From the NCBI GenBank assembly GCA_032690845.1, contig CM064421.1:35144963-35208962 (forward strand): a DNA stretch of 64,000 bases, in the 5' to 3' direction. A program made the position numbers and the translations under genes. The notes beneath the pieces are model-generated. The model ran no database searches. It saw only the letters and a program-made list of their open reading frames with translations, and was not told where the DNA came from. Positions 33,298 through 47,600 of this stretch are shown one piece after another. The stretch is from Eleusine coracana subsp. coracana (Eukaryota; Streptophyta; Magnoliopsida; Poales; Poaceae). Position 1 is the first letter of the stretch; each line of letters begins with the position of its first letter.

Positions 33298-34803
33298 AGA
33301 ATCACGAAGAATTTAAATGGTCATAACTTGAAGACAAAAGATTTTCCAAATTAAGAAGATTTTTTATGCGTTGCATGTGCAAAAGGAAAACTCATCACTC
33401 GACCCTCAAAGCTAAAGATTCAATCTGAATCGATGACATTCCTTGAACGAATTCAAGGAGACATATGTGGATCAATTAACCCCATGTCAGGACCTTTTCG
33501 GTACTTCATGGTGTTGATTGATGCCTCCTCGAGGTAGAGTCATGTATGTTTATTGTCTACTAGAAACCATGTGTTTGCATGATTGATAACTCAAATCATA
33601 TAATTAAAAACCATTTTTTCAGATCACAGAATCCAATCCATCAGGATGGATAATGCTGACGAATTTACCTCGAAGGTGTTTAATGACTATTGTATGAGTC
33701 TGGGTATCAAAGTGAAACACTCTGTACCACACGTGCATACATAAAATGGATTTACAGAATCATTAATTAAGATGATCAAGTTGATAGCATGGTCATTATT
33801 GTAGAATTGCTTATTGCTTATCTCTTATTGGGGGCATGCAGTTTTGCGCGCAGCAGCATTAATTCAACTGAGACCATCTGCTACACATGAAGAATCACCA
33901 TTAGCAATGGTGCGTGGTATAATATCAAATATTTCTCACTTATGGAGATTTGGATGTGCTGTGTATCTCCATATCCCTCCGCCTCAGCGAACTGCAATGG
34001 GTGCACAACGGAAACTCGGAGTTTACGTTGGATATGAAAGTGCATCCATAATCAAGTATTTAGAGCCATCCACTGGGGATCTACACACGGCTCGCTTCGT
34101 TGATTGTATCTTTAATGAAGATCATTTCCCGACATTAGGGGGAGGAAAATATCTCTCTCGGGACGAATGCCGTGAAATAGAATGGGAAACTAAAGGAATT
34201 GAAGGAATGGATCCTCGCACTATAGAAACTAAGCTCGAAGTTCAGAACATCCTCCATCTACAGAGGGTTGCTAATGAACTGCCAGAAGCTTTTACCAATA
34301 CAAGAGATATTGTGAAGTCTCATATACCGACTGTAAATGCACCTGAAACAATAGACATCCCATTTGAAGAAGATGACTATATGGAATTCCAGCCTCCTTC
34401 CTCAAAAGCAACTAATGCTAGGAAGAGTGGGAGTGATCCGGTTACACGGGCACCAAAGAAGCCTAGAGTACAAGCTCAAGCTAAAGCTCCTAGGAGACGT
34501 CCTGCGGAGAATAAGCCGAAGCAAACTACTCAAAAGAAGAATATAGAAGGTGAAAGCAAACCACACGAAGTGATGAGCCTTGAAGAAGAAATCTCAAGTG
34601 AGAATGTGCGCACACTTAAAACTCATGATGGGTTGCCGGAAATTCCTGATCTAAACACACCTCTGAGTGATGTGGATCAAGAAAATGAAATAATAAAAGA
34701 AGTTTCAACGAATTATGTTGAGACAGGAGTAGTATACAATAGAAAGACAATGAAAGTCGACACATATTTTGCTGACACAATTGCAACACAGATTGACTTG
34801 TAA
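33298..34803 (+). pseudogene. Integrase region and linker of the third Copia element
   Basis: The integrase core at 33370-33800 is split by stops and small indels (fragments FRYFMVLIDAS and IQSIRMDNADEFTS remain). The C-terminal part is open at 33814-34803, with HLWRFGCAVYLHIPPP and KLGVYVGYESASIIKY, then a charged linker up to the reverse transcriptase. Confidence 0.8.
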
Positions 34804-34818
34804 TCTGAACCAAAGTCA

Positions 34819-36426
34819 ATGAAGGAATGCAAGAAGCATCCTGACTGGCCAAAGTGGAAAGAAGCAATTTATGTAGCGTTGAACTCGCTAAAGAAAAGAG
34901 AAGTGTTCGGCAATATAAGCCTTACACCAAAAGGTATCTTCCCAGTGGATCACAAATGGGTGTTTGTGAGGAAGAGAAATGCTCAAAATGAAGTGACTAG
35001 ATACAAAGCGAGACTCATAGCTCAAGATTTCACGCAGAGACCAGGAATTGACTACGAAGAAACCTACTCTCTCGTAATGGATGGAATTACTTTCCGGTAT
35101 TTAATATTATTGGTAGTGAATATGAATTTGCAAATGCGACTTATGGATGTCGTCACTGTATATTTGTATGGAACATTAGATACAGAAATCTATATGAATG
35201 TCCAGAAGGAATAAAAGTCCTGAATAAAGAAGAACGCAAATTATATAGTGTCAAACTTCAAAAGTCACTATATGATTTAAAGCAATCTGGAAGAATATGG
35301 TATAACAAACTCAGTAACTTTTTACAGTAGAAAGGATTCTTGAAGAATGATGATTGTACTTATGTATTCATTAAGAAATCAAACAAAGGCTATTGCATAG
35401 TCTCTATTTATGTTGATGATTTGAATATCATTGGCACTACACAGGACGCCAAAAATACATGTTCTTATTTAAAGTCTGAATTTGAAATGAAAGATTTAGA
35501 TAAGACTGTATATTATTTAGGTTTGCAGCTTGAGCATACCCACGAAGGGATATTATGGCATCAATCAAACTATACCAAGAAGGTATTAGAGAGATTTAAT
35601 ATGAAAGATGCATACCCACTCAGATCACCTATAGTTGTGAGATCACTCAATGTAGAGGAAGATCCATTTAGACCAAAGGAGGAAGGTGAAGAATTATTGG
35701 GACCTCAATATCCCTATCTTAGTGTTGTTGGAGCATTGATGTACCTTGTAAATGGTACGAGGCCGGTTATAGCTTTTGCTGTTAATCTACTTGCTAGATA
35801 CAGCTCGGCACCAACTATGCGACATTGGAAAGGCATTAAATAAGTACTAAGATATCTGAGAGGAACTGAAGATTTCGGATTATTTTTCAAGAAGAATGCA
35901 AAAGTAACCTTGTTGGGTATACTGATGCTGGCTATTTATCCGATCTACACAAATTAATCTCACAGACTAGATATGTGTTCTTATTTGGTAGAACGGTAAT
36001 TTCATAGAAGTCAACGAAGCAGACAATTGTTGCTACATCAACAAATTACTCAGAGATCATCGCATTATTGAAGCCGCCAAGGAATGTACTTGGCTTTGAA
36101 GGATATCAAGACATATAATGGATAGTTGTGGAGTATCGTATACTCCATCACCTATAGTTATCTATGAAGATAATAACGCTTGTAATGTACAAATACAATC
36201 AGGATATATAAAATCTAACATGTCAAAGCATATGTTACCTAAATTCTTTCATACGCATGAATTGCAAGAGAAGGGGAAAATTTTGATAACTCATATCCGA
36301 TCTTGTGATAATCTTGCAGATATGTTCACAAAGGCACTACCAGCTTGCACTCTTGAAAAGTATCGGCATGGTATTGGCATGAGAAGACTTAGAAAAGTGC
36401 TTGAAACAGGGGAAGAACTTTCCTAA
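34819..36426 (+). pseudogene. Reverse transcriptase and RNase H region of the third Copia element
   Basis: Three open pieces (34819-35214, 35340-35843, 36118-36426) are separated by stops and frameshifts. HKWVFVRKRNAQNEVTRYKA and the catalytic YVDD (in SIYVDDLNIIG) mark reverse transcriptase. EDNNACNVQIQSGY and HELQEKGKILITHI belong to RNase H and the C-terminus. The central AxAEAE-type RNase H segment is degraded. Confidence 0.85.
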
Positions 36427-36693
36427 GTACATCACGTTCCCGAATTAAAGAATCATCTCGAAGATAATTCATGTCGTTCATGAAGATCGATAAGTATTAA
36501 TCATGAAGATTAAAGCATTGTACTCTTTTTCACTTATGAGTTTTTCATATAAAGTTTTCTCATTAAGGTTTTTGATGAGGCAATGTGTACAATACAAGTG
36601 ACGGTAATATGTGCTCTTTTCTCCATTTTTTCACTGGATTTTTAAGGAGTTTTTATGAGACATATTTATCGTGATAAAGAGCTCAAGAGGGAG

Positions 36694-36936
36694 TGTTGTA
36701 AAACACTTATGGGTTAGGCCCACCTTCTAAAAGAAGGACTCTTGCCCCATGTGGGCTCCTTATCTAATTCTAGCCTAACACGACGTAAGGTTTTTCCCTT
36801 ATAAATAGTTGAAAGGACACCCTTTTGTAATTTCGCCAGAATTATTCAATAAAGAATTTCGTCTCCTCTATTCTTATTGCTTTTAGTTTCGTTTTCTACT
36901 TTGATCTACATGCCTGCGATCGTCGATAACTCAACA
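36694..36936 (+). repeat. 3' LTR of the third Copia element
   Basis: 243 bp, same ends as the left copy, with about two dozen scattered substitutions. Confidence 0.92.
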
Positions 36937-36941
36937 TTTTT

Positions 36942-38608
36942 TAATCCATGTGCACGACAAATTTTTTAGAAAAGAAGCAGATTTATGACCTCGATTTGTC
37001 GGCTTAATTTGTTTATTGACGACCATCCTTAGAATAGTCTAAGTAGAATGTGCATGCGTCTGGAGGCTCTGTTGACCAGTGACTTGTTGGGTGAGACCTG
37101 CCATTATTTGATTCTCGTGTGATTTATTGATTACAGGTTTTACATGTTTTGGATATTTCCAAATCCGTGGACGTTTTGCTAGATCTCGTTTAAAAAATTC
37201 AATACCTTAAAACATAATCGGTTCATCTAGTTTCTGAAATCGAAGTCAAAAGGTTGCTCCTGATCTAGCTTTATAACTGGTTTTTGAATTACTATTGCAA
37301 ATTAGGGAAATTACTCGGTCCCTAAACGAAAGAACTAGGATGTGACGGAATTAGAAAATAGAATTATTGAAAGGGAATGTGTATGCTGAGATTCGGTATA
37401 TGTAGGGCGCGATGGCGACGAGGGCGCAACTATCACAACGAGTGAAGGCTTCTGGACACTCACTAGAGGTATTGTTGCGTCAAGTGAATCGCGAACACCA
37501 TACACGGCAAGGAATTAATGAAACTTGTCCGCTTCATGTAGCATGTCATGTAACATGATTTAAACGAGATCCGTTCAATTGAGAAGCAATAGAACATGAA
37601 ACATGACAAGACCACTACATGTTATGAAACTATTTTTTTGTAGTTTCATATAGATCTAATGTAGTAGGTTTTCAATTTATCGAGAAATTAAGGATGTAGA
37701 AACTAGGACTTTTTGATTTCTAGTTAAAAAATGAAAACATTTCTGTTAAGAAATTGTTTCTTCTTTTAATCGTTTGATTGGGTTTCTTTAAAAAAAAACT
37801 GAAGTTAGAAGATTGGGTTTCTTTAAAAAAAAACTGAAGTTAGAAGATTGGGTTTCTTTAAAAAAAAACTGAAGTTAGAACACAAGAAAAAACATTATTG
37901 CTCAATTGAAAATTATCGACACCATACATCAACCACAACTCAAATCCTCAAATGCGGATGCGCTTTTTTTTTTCATGTTATATTAGCATCTTCGTCACCT
38001 CTACTTATAATTAAAAAAACTAAAGCATATCTAAAATATGAGGTGGTGGTTAGTTCAGTTATGAAGTAGCCAACGTAATTGACAACATATCTACGGAATT
38101 AAAATGACATTAACTTCTCTCGAACCAGTAAAAGGGTTTCAAAAGCTTTTTTCTTCCTCCTGAATGAGTCACTCAGACGTACTAGCTGTTAATTATTGGA
38201 GTGTTTGCCGTGAAGGTCAACTCAAAATCTCCTCATTGCTTTGCTACGGGCACAAGGGTCAGGGCGGATGAGTTGAGTTTAAACTTCAACCCGACTGGAC
38301 AGGCCATTTTTTTCCTTCCTCGTCGTAGACGCAATAAACCTTCCAGAAACCAGCGAAAAAGCGCCCAAATCCAGCACACCCCCCGCCGGGGCAGGCAGAC
38401 AGGCAGGCAGATCAGCCCCGCCCACGTCGACGACCGCCACCGCCGAATCAAAACTCGTACCCCTCCGAGCGCCGGCGCTCGCCGATCCATTTCCCCAGCC
38501 CGGTAGGGTTTTGCTATCCTGATCCGGGCGCCAGATCTCGCGCGGCGGCACGCGGATCTGAGGTTTCTCTAGTGGCGGCGGCGGCGGTGGCTGCCGGACG
38601 AGGAAGAG
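36942..38608. other. Spacer and AP-2 alpha promoter region
   Basis: AT-rich single-copy-looking DNA with a 3 x 35-bp tandem repeat (37776-37880). From about 38300 the sequence becomes GC-rich and CT-rich, marking the promoter and 5' UTR of the AP-2 alpha gene. No other gene was recognised. Confidence 0.5.
37776..37880. repeat. Perfect 3-copy 35-bp tandem repeat
   Basis: Three head-to-tail units, each starting GATTGGGTTTCTTTAAA and ending CTGAAGTTAGAA, are identical by eye. Confidence 0.95.
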
Positions 38609-41600
38609 ATGGCGCTCTCGGGGATGCGAGGGCTGTCGGTCTTCATCAGTGACATCCGCAACTGCCACAACAAGGAGCAGGAGCGCCTCCGCGTAGACAA
38701 GGAGCTCGGCAACATCCGCACGCGCTTCAAAAATGAGAAGGTCAGCCGCCCCTTGCTCCCCTTCTGTCCACGCACTTTCGAGAGTCGTTAGGTGCCAACG
38801 CATTTGCGGAATTGAGGTGTGCAGCGCTCAGGAGTTTGCTCGAATTGTCCTGCGCGAAGAGAGCTAGGTAGCTAATGGTGATGAATTAGCAGTAAATTGG
38901 GCACGGGAAAGCTCCGCAGTCTCAGCCGGGGCCATGTTGGATCGTGTTCAGCTATCACTGCATCAAACTGTTCTTGCTGTCTGCTAGGATGATATTCTGT
39001 TGAACTATACCTTTGGTCTGATGAAACTCAAATCTTAACTGTGAAAATTTGGTTGTTGTAAGCTGTTTCGATGCTGATAGTTTTGAATGGTTCAGGTTCG
39101 GGTTTCAGTTGTTCGGCCCATAGGAAGAATGATAGCCTTTGGTTTAGTTCATGTTTAGCTGGAAACAGTTTGCAACTGTCCTGATAAGAGAAAGTTGACA
39201 ACCGTTCCATGGTGTACTGCCTTAAAAGTCTTGTTGCATCTAGACAGCGTCGAGATGCTGGTCTAGAAAAGCAGTCCTTCCAGCTATTCTTACGTTTTTC
39301 TTTCCATTATTGTATGCTGAACTAGTATGGGTAATTCTTTCCTTTATATTGCAAAAAATGATTTTCATTGACCATTGCTGATGTCTCTCATCCACAACGT
39401 TGACCATCAACTTTTCTAGGATTATGTTAGTGAAAATTGTTCATAAAAATAACATCGACAGTAACTTCTTTTATAATAGCGGTGAAGTTTGACTAGTTTG
39501 ATTTCCTTGATCATTATTAGGATTTGGAGTGGTATATACATGGCGTTACTTAGTATAAACGATGGTATGGGATTTTGATAACGGAAATCCAATATATGCT
39601 CTACCACGTGCTCTATGAATTACATGTTTCTGAACAAATACTCGATACTTGACAAATAAAACAGGACTATTGCTAGACCTTCCATGTACAGAGTACTCAT
39701 ATGCATGTCTCTGCATCAGGAAGCTATGTAATTCTATGCATACCACACTTTGCTAGACTGCCTAATCATGTGGGGGTGCCAATCTTGTCAGGACATGCAA
39801 ACTTCCCCATAGAGAAAGATACACAAATCTATTGACTGATTTTCCTGGATACGACAGTGTCCTTGTCGTTTTCCTCAATGCATTAAATGTTATATAGACA
39901 CAAAGTGGGCAGGTCGTGCATGTCGAGATAGCGGAAAACACCAAATATAATTGTTTGTAGTCTAGATAAAAGTTACCAAAGGCCTTGTTTCCTTTGGAAT
40001 AATGCTGTTTAGAAGTGGATTTGCAGGCTTGCACCCTTCCCTGTTATGTGCCTGAAATATCTAAATCATTTGCAGGCTTGCGGCCTTTTATTGTTGGTTC
40101 TTGTGGGTTTCATCTCTAGCCTACCCCAACTTGCTTGGGACTAAAAGGCTTTGTTGTTGTTGTTGTTTTTGTATCGACATAATAGTTGCACCCGTAGTAT
40201 ATCACTATGATTTCTTGTTTTACAGGGTCTATCACCATACGAGAAGAAAAAATATGTATGGAAAATGCTTTACATTCATATGCTGGGCTATGATGTTGAT
40301 TTTGGACACATGGAAACTGTTTCTTTGATATCCGCACCAAAGTATCCTGAGAAACAGGTAAATCCTGAAGTTTCAATATTTTTGGATGTTGCATTTTTTT
40401 CCTTTCCAAATGGGGTTCTCTAATTTATTGCCATATACACTCATTACAAACCGCTAATTTTTAACCTGGCCTGCAGGTTGGGTATATTGTGACATCTTGC
40501 TTGCTGAATGAGAATAATGATTTCCTGAGGATGGTTATAAATACAGTACGAAATGACATAATAGGGCGGAATGAGACTTTCCAGTGCTTAGCACTGACAA
40601 TGGTATGCCATATTTTTTTTTGTTATACTTCTAGAGTGGTCCAAATATTTTGGGAAAATAAAGCCAGGTCATCGACCAGCCTCCTTTTTAACCAGGACAT
40701 ATGTTTTATTTTGATATTGCTCTTGTGACACTAAAGAAGGTATCTTGTGATGTGATAAGGAGTTATGGACATCAAAATGGAACAATCTCTCTCTCTCTCT
40801 CATGCATTTCCTTGTCATGAGATCTTTCTTTTAATAGCTTGAGCCTCATTAGCATTTTACGAACCAGCATATTGTACGCCAGCTTGCTTGGCCACATTTG
40901 ATTGTTTAGCCTATTTCAACAGCTCTACTGAACTTGACAATTTATTCCTTATCTTGTTCATCCTTCTCCTGTTCTGTAAATGTTTGATAATTTATTCCTT
41001 ATTTGATGATTCTTCTGTCCAAATACTGCCTTCTTTTGTTTTGCATTGGCTTTTATCTTTAACCAAGTTATTTTCAGGTAGGTAATATTGGTGGGAAAGA
41101 ATTTTCTGAGTCACTGGCCCCTGATGTGCAGAAACTTCTGGTAAGTGAATGTTATATTCCTTACCCCTCACATTGTTTTGTGAACTATTTTACTAATGAA
41201 TCACCTTATTGTTGTCAGATTTCAAGTAGCTGCCGCCCTGTCGTCAGAAAGAAGGCCGCTCTATGCCTTCTACGGCTTTATAGAAAGAATCCTGATGTTG
41301 TGAATATTGATGGCTGGTAATAATATATAGAACATTTGAAATATTATGTTCCAAGCTCGACTTAATGGATCATCAAATTGAATTCTGTGTTATCAGGGCT
41401 GATCGGATGGCACAACTTCTGGATGAGCGTGATCTAGGTGTGCTGACATCGGTTATGAGCCTTTTTGTTTCACTAGTATCCAACAATGCTGAAGCTTATT
41501 GGAATTGCCTTCCAAAATGTGTAAGAATATTGGAGAGGTTGGCAAGAAATCAAGATATTCCACAAGAATACACATACTACGGAATTCCATCTCCTTGGCT

Positions 41601-44600
41601 TCAGGTACTTTCTATCCATCTGGCTTTATCATTGAAGTGAAGTAAAATCCTAATTTCAGTTCGCCATCGTCGTTTATTCTTGAGCTACAATCCAAGTCAT
41701 TGTGAGAACATGTGTAAACAGCAAAGCAAACAATCTGCCTATTTAACCTCCTGATAGATTACAGTTTTGGAACCCTGAAGATACTTAAGCAAGTTTGGAC
41801 TGAGAGCTGGTTTCACATTTTTACAAGTCATAAATCCATGTTCAACTTTATGTGCCGTCGATAAGAATTAAGCAATTTCATTACTTACTCAAACAGATGG
41901 GCTTGCTATGTTGGAACAACCAGCTCCTTTTTCATGTAGGGGGATCGAGTATCTTTAAACAGCAAAACAAGCAACCTGTCTATATAAACCTCCTGATAGA
42001 TTACAGGTTTGGAATCCTGAAAATATTTAGGCAAGTTTTGATGGACTGGTTTCACATTTATGTTAAACATTATGTGCCACGGATAAGAATTAAGCAATTT
42101 CATTACTTAAACAGATGGGATTGCAATGTTTTTTTTACTGGATTACAGTAGGGGGAGCCCTTCTGCGGTAGATAAGGCCTATGTTGGAACAACTATCCTG
42201 AAGGCTAGTTTTAGGAAGTATGTTTTTCCTTGGTACTATTGAGGTTTTTTCTCATGAAATTGAATTAGTCAGTTGCATTGGCTTCCTAATTAGCTTGTTG
42301 AAGAAAAATATGTAATCTGCTGTGCATATTGGGTGCAAGTGTTTTATACATTCAACCGCTATTTTGTTATTGAAAAGAAAAACTTTGTAGGTCAAGACAA
42401 TGAGAGCTCTTCAATACTTCCCTACTATTGAGGATCCCAATATTGTATTCTGGAAGCACAAAAACATGTGAACTATAATGATTGGTTATTGTAACGTTGT
42501 TTAGGTTTTACAACGCATTTTGATGGGTACTGATGTTGTAAAAAATGTTAACAAGAACAATGCCTCACATGCAGTTCTCTTTGAAGCTCTTGCTCTGGTG
42601 AGTTTATATTGACCTTATGACTGGCTATTTGTTTCCCTCAACTAGTATTACTTTCTTCTTTCTTACAGAACTTCCATTTTCATATATTTATTTACATAGT
42701 CACTGATGTTTCATTTTACTAAATTAAAATTAGTAATTCTGTGTCTTCTATTTTGATTGAATAATGTTTGTCTGTGTGCACAATTCTTCTGAACAGGTCA
42801 TGCATCTGGATGCTGAAAAGGAGATGATGTCGCAGTGTGTGGCTCTTCTTGGAAAGTTTATTGCAGTCCGGGAGCCAAACATTCGGTATCTTGGTCTAGT
42901 AAGTGCATATCTTTCGAATGATAGTTTTGCTTTATTTATCATTTGTGTCTTATGTTGATAACTTTGCATTCATATGAAACACTGGAAATGAGATTTTTTT
43001 ACCATACTGTTGTTGTAACATTATTTTGTTCATCTTTGCAGGAAAACATGGCTAGGATGCTGTTAGTAACAGATGTACAGGATATCATCAAAAGACATCA
43101 GGCTCAGATCATTACATCTTTGAAGGATCCAGATATCAGGTCTTGAGGCTTTTGAAACTGTTATTTTTTAGACTTTATGAATAACTTAATGGGAGCCTTT
43201 ATGAATAACTGAACGGTATTCTAAACATCTAGGGTGGCTTCTAGATCAAGTCGACTCTTTCAGTTTCAAATTGTATCCATCAAATGTATATTTATTGTTC
43301 TTTAATCATAATGACCAATAATTGGTGTTTGATGTGTATGTGAGGACTTACTTCAATATATTTTATTTTTGTGTTCCTGGAATGCCTTGAGTCACTTGCA
43401 ATCTCTAGCATCTAGGGGTGACTTTGGATGGTAGGTTATACACTAAGAAATCAAAATCGTATAACATTTTAACTTATGAAGGATGAAGGATGGAATCTAG
43501 AGTGGTTCTTTGTTTGTTCCCAGAAAAAAAAAAGAGTGGTTCTTTGCCTCCTTTTAGATTTGTTTATAATTTTTTTCAGTTGCTTTTGCTACAGCCTGTA
43601 CTAATATTAAAATGTTATTAATTTCGTGCAGTATTAGACGGAGGGCTCTTGATTTGTTATATGGTATGTGTGATGTTACAAATGCGAAGGAAATTGTCGA
43701 GGAGTTGTTGCAGGTATATAAATCTTCTGATAGTGCTGCTGTGGAGAAAAGATTTAGCTGCGTCTCTCCTATTGTTTGTTAGTGGTTCCTGTTAAGCTTG
43801 TTATGGGGTTCCTAAGACTGCCATGTTTTCTTTTCCTTTGCAGTATCTTAACACAGCCGAATTTGCAATGCGTGAAGAGCTGGCTCTGAAGGCAGCTATT
43901 CTTGCGGAGAAGTTTGCTCCAGATCTTTCATGGTAAGAGTTTGATAATGGGATCAACCCAGTTATCCAGTTACTATGTTCTGAATAAATATTGGCAAGGA
44001 GTGACTCATCAGGACATACTCCCTCCGTCCCAAAATAATTGGCATTCTCACTTCCCGATGCACCTTTCCCTCTTCTCAATACACCTCTATCTCTATCTCT
44101 TTCCTCCTTGTTTTCTGTGCAACTACCTTTTACACTTCTCCTTAATTCCCGTGTCGGGCTCCAATGTGCCAATTAAATTGGGACGGAGGGAGTAGTAATT
44201 ATTATGATCAACTTAATTGATCATTTATGAATAAATTTTAATATGGAATGATGTACTGTTAATTTTGCTGAAATTACAAAGAGGCAGATTCAGAGAGCCA
44301 ATGCTAGCTGGAACTGGAACAGACTTTTTTTTTGCCTTGAGTCATCAGGAAGATACTCTTAGCTTCCATTTGGAACTGTAATTTATTTTAATACTATGAT
44401 TGCGAATTTAGTACACCCTAGCTTTGAGTGCATTAATTAAGGCGTAACATAAAATGGCTGTACTATCCTAATTTATTATTACCACCATTTAGCTCCTTTT
44501 TCTTAAAGGTGTTTGATGATTGAATGGTTTGGTAAGAAGCCCTTTCTATTGATTGAGTACAAACATCATTTAATCATTGCGAGATACTCCCTCCGTCCCA

Positions 44601-47600
44601 ATATAGTTAGCACTTTGGAGCCCGGCACAGGAATTAAGGAGAAGTGTAAAAGGTAGGTGCACAGAAAACAAGGATGAAAGAGATAGAGATATAGGTGTAT
44701 TGGGAAGAGAGAAAGGTGCATCGGGAAGTGAGAATGCCAATTATTTTGGGACAATTGAAGAGGGCTAGAATGCCAATTATTTTGGGACGGAGGGAGTAGG
44801 AAATAAATGTAGTTTACATTCTTAGTTGTAGAGTGACATGGAGACCGACATGCAATTGAAATATCAAGGGTTGTAGATTTTAGCTTATCACACAGTACTA
44901 AATTTTTTCTTGTAAATGTTTGTTTATGCTCTTTAAGGTTGTTTTTTTTTTTGCTTTTGCCTTGAGTAGATGTTTATTGTACACGTAATTATGCAGTGTT
45001 CAACTTCAACCTGATATTTATTTACTGAATTCCAACATAATATGTAGTTTAATATCTGTAGTGAATACTGAACAGTATAATTAGTTTTGCATGCATTTTG
45101 CTTTGTGCAATTTTCTTATGGAGTTTTTGCTGTATCTAACTTTTATTTTTTAAACCGCTATATCTAACTCATATTTGTGCAGGTATGTCGATGTTATTCT
45201 TCAGCTTATAGACAAAGCTGGAGATTTTGTGAGTGATGATATATGGTATCGAGTCGTACAATTTGTCACCAACAATGAAGATCTGCAGGTTTTCCCATGT
45301 ATTTAGTTGCAAAATCATTCCCAACTTGTTTGGTAAATATACTGTTTGACACTTTGCTTTCAATTTTGTCAGCCATATGCTGCAGCAAAGGCGAGAGAAT
45401 ATCTTGACAAGCCTGCTTTGCATGAGACAATGGTCAAGGTATGACCACCTGAAAGTGTTCTGTTATAAAAGGCTGGGTTATAGGGTTGCTAAATACTATC
45501 ATTTTTTAATGGGAGATCTATGCTCCCTAGTACAGTATGCCAACTATATTAAAAATATGCATGATATTTTCTTGATTGAAATGGGATTTATGTCTTTTAC
45601 CTGTTTACAGAAAGGGGGTTAAATTTGACTGGCATCTGTTGATCCTTCCTGTTTGTATTTATGCTTTGCATGTTCTTACTTGCATTGCATTGTTGTTCTT
45701 TGACACTGCTACAGGTGAGTGCTTACCTTCTTGGGGAGTATGGTCATCTTTTGGCTCGAAGACCTGGCTGTAGCCCTAAGGAGCTGTTTGCTATAATAAA
45801 TGATAAATTTCCAACAGTATCGTAAGTTGTGAGAGAACATATTTCAGTTACTTGACTGTCATTTTATATCCTGTTGTAATTTATGTATCATTAAATTTTC
45901 ATCAGGACAAGTACCGTTGCTATTCTTCTCTCAAGCTATGCCAAGATATTGATGCACACTCAACCTCCTGATGTGGCACTGCAGCAACAAATCCTGACAA
46001 TATTTAAAAAGTAACATTTTTTTCCAGCTTTGACCATTGCTTCCATTTTGTGTGTTGTTACACTATCTTGTTCTTACACTTGTTCTTGTGTACATTATAT
46101 ATATCAGGTATGAAAGTTATATCGATGTTGAAATACAACAGAGATCAGTTGAATATTTTGAGCTAATCAGGAAAGGCTCTGCTTTGGCAGATGTGCTGGC
46201 TGAAATGCCGAAATTTCCTGAACGTGAGGTAACTTACACTGCAACCTGTCACTCATATTAAAGGATATGGTTGTCTTTTGGTTAATTTCTTCCAGTGAGA
46301 GGACTTATTCTCCTTCTAATTGTGGATTTATTTGTCAAACCTAGTCTGCTTTGTTGAAGAAGGCTGAAGATGCGGAAGTTGACACAGCAGAGCAGAGTGC
46401 TATTAAGCTACGGAGTCAGCAACAAACTTCTAGTGCTCTTGTTGTTGCTGATCACCCTCCTGCAAATGGATCAGCTCCGCTTGCTAATCATCTCACTCTT
46501 GTGAAGATGCCAAGTCAAACTATTCCTGATATTCAAGAGAGGAGCATGACTTATGAAGAAGCTCCTATACCCCCCATTGAAACTCCCATAGAAAATGGGG
46601 CTCCCCTTGAAGTTGAGAACAAATCCACTAATGTTCCTGAGGTCAACATTGAGAGAAAAGCTGAACCTCCTTCCACATCCCATTCTGCTTCTCCGGCTGA
46701 CCTCCTGGCAGATCTTTTGGGTCCTCTTGCTATTGAGGGTCCTCCTCCTGTTGAACAACATCCAGCTCAAGGATTGGATGCTAATCAAAGTCCAGTAGGT
46801 GACCTGGCACTAGCTACTCTTGAGGATCAAACCAACTCAATTCAGGTACTAGTGTACTCATATTTTCTTTATCTGGACAGTATTAGTATTCAACACTTTC
46901 TTAAGATGGACATACCATCCCTGTGATACTTCTTTTATGGGGCTGTCTTCTACTGACACCTGCCAAATGAACTCTGCTTGGTACAGCCAATTGTGAATGT
47001 TGAGGAGAAGTTCCATATATTGTGCATGAAAGATAGTGGAGTACTGTATGAGGATCCACATATTCAGGTCTTTGTAGCGACTAAACATAACTAGACTATT
47101 TTTATCCTCATGTTCCTTATCTGCCTTTTCTTAAATATTCACACAAGTTTTATTTTCCTTTTTAGATTGGATTAAAAGCTGAGTGGCGTGCGCATCATGG
47201 TCGTCTTGTTCTTTTCCTGGGGAACAAAAATACATCACCTCTTATGTCAGTGCGGGCTCTGATTTTGCCACCCAGTCATTTTAAAATGGAACTTGCGTCA
47301 GTTCCTGATACTATCCCTCCACGAGCGCAGGTATCCAAGGGATGCGTTATAGAGCTTTTGCAACTTTTGTGTTTTCTGTAATTATTTGTTTTACTCTTCA
47401 TTTCTTATTCTCTCTAGGTGCAAGTTCCACTTGAGGTTGCAAATCTCCGAGCAAGTAGAGATGTTGCTGTTCTTGATTTCTCTTATACATTTGGAACTGC
47501 AATGGTAATTATCTATATTTTCATGTTTATTTCCTTAGGGTCTGTATGGTCCTTTTTTGTTGTATTGCAAGGTAACAGTACTATCGGTTCTTTGCTTATG

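Larger units (their letters stand above)
29794..36936 (+). mobile_element. Old full-length Copia element (third), 7.1 kb, plus strand
   Basis: The LTRs at 29794-30035 and 36694-36936 (both TGTTGTAAAA...CTCAACA) are roughly 90% alike by eye and lie in a T-rich target, TTTTT on both sides (29789-29793, 36937-36941). The order is leader, gag with zinc knuckle, protease, integrase, reverse transcriptase, RNase H. The coding part carries many stops and frameshifts, so this is clearly older than the first element. The purine tract CAAGAGGGAG directly precedes the right LTR. The sequence after the left LTR reads CGTTATCAACACG, not the 3' end complement of initiator tRNA-Met, so this family may prime from an internal tRNA site. 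Confidence 0.92.

Noticed and set aside
40786..40801. CT dinucleotide run
   Set aside because: Short ordinary microsatellite in an intron, with no evidence of function.
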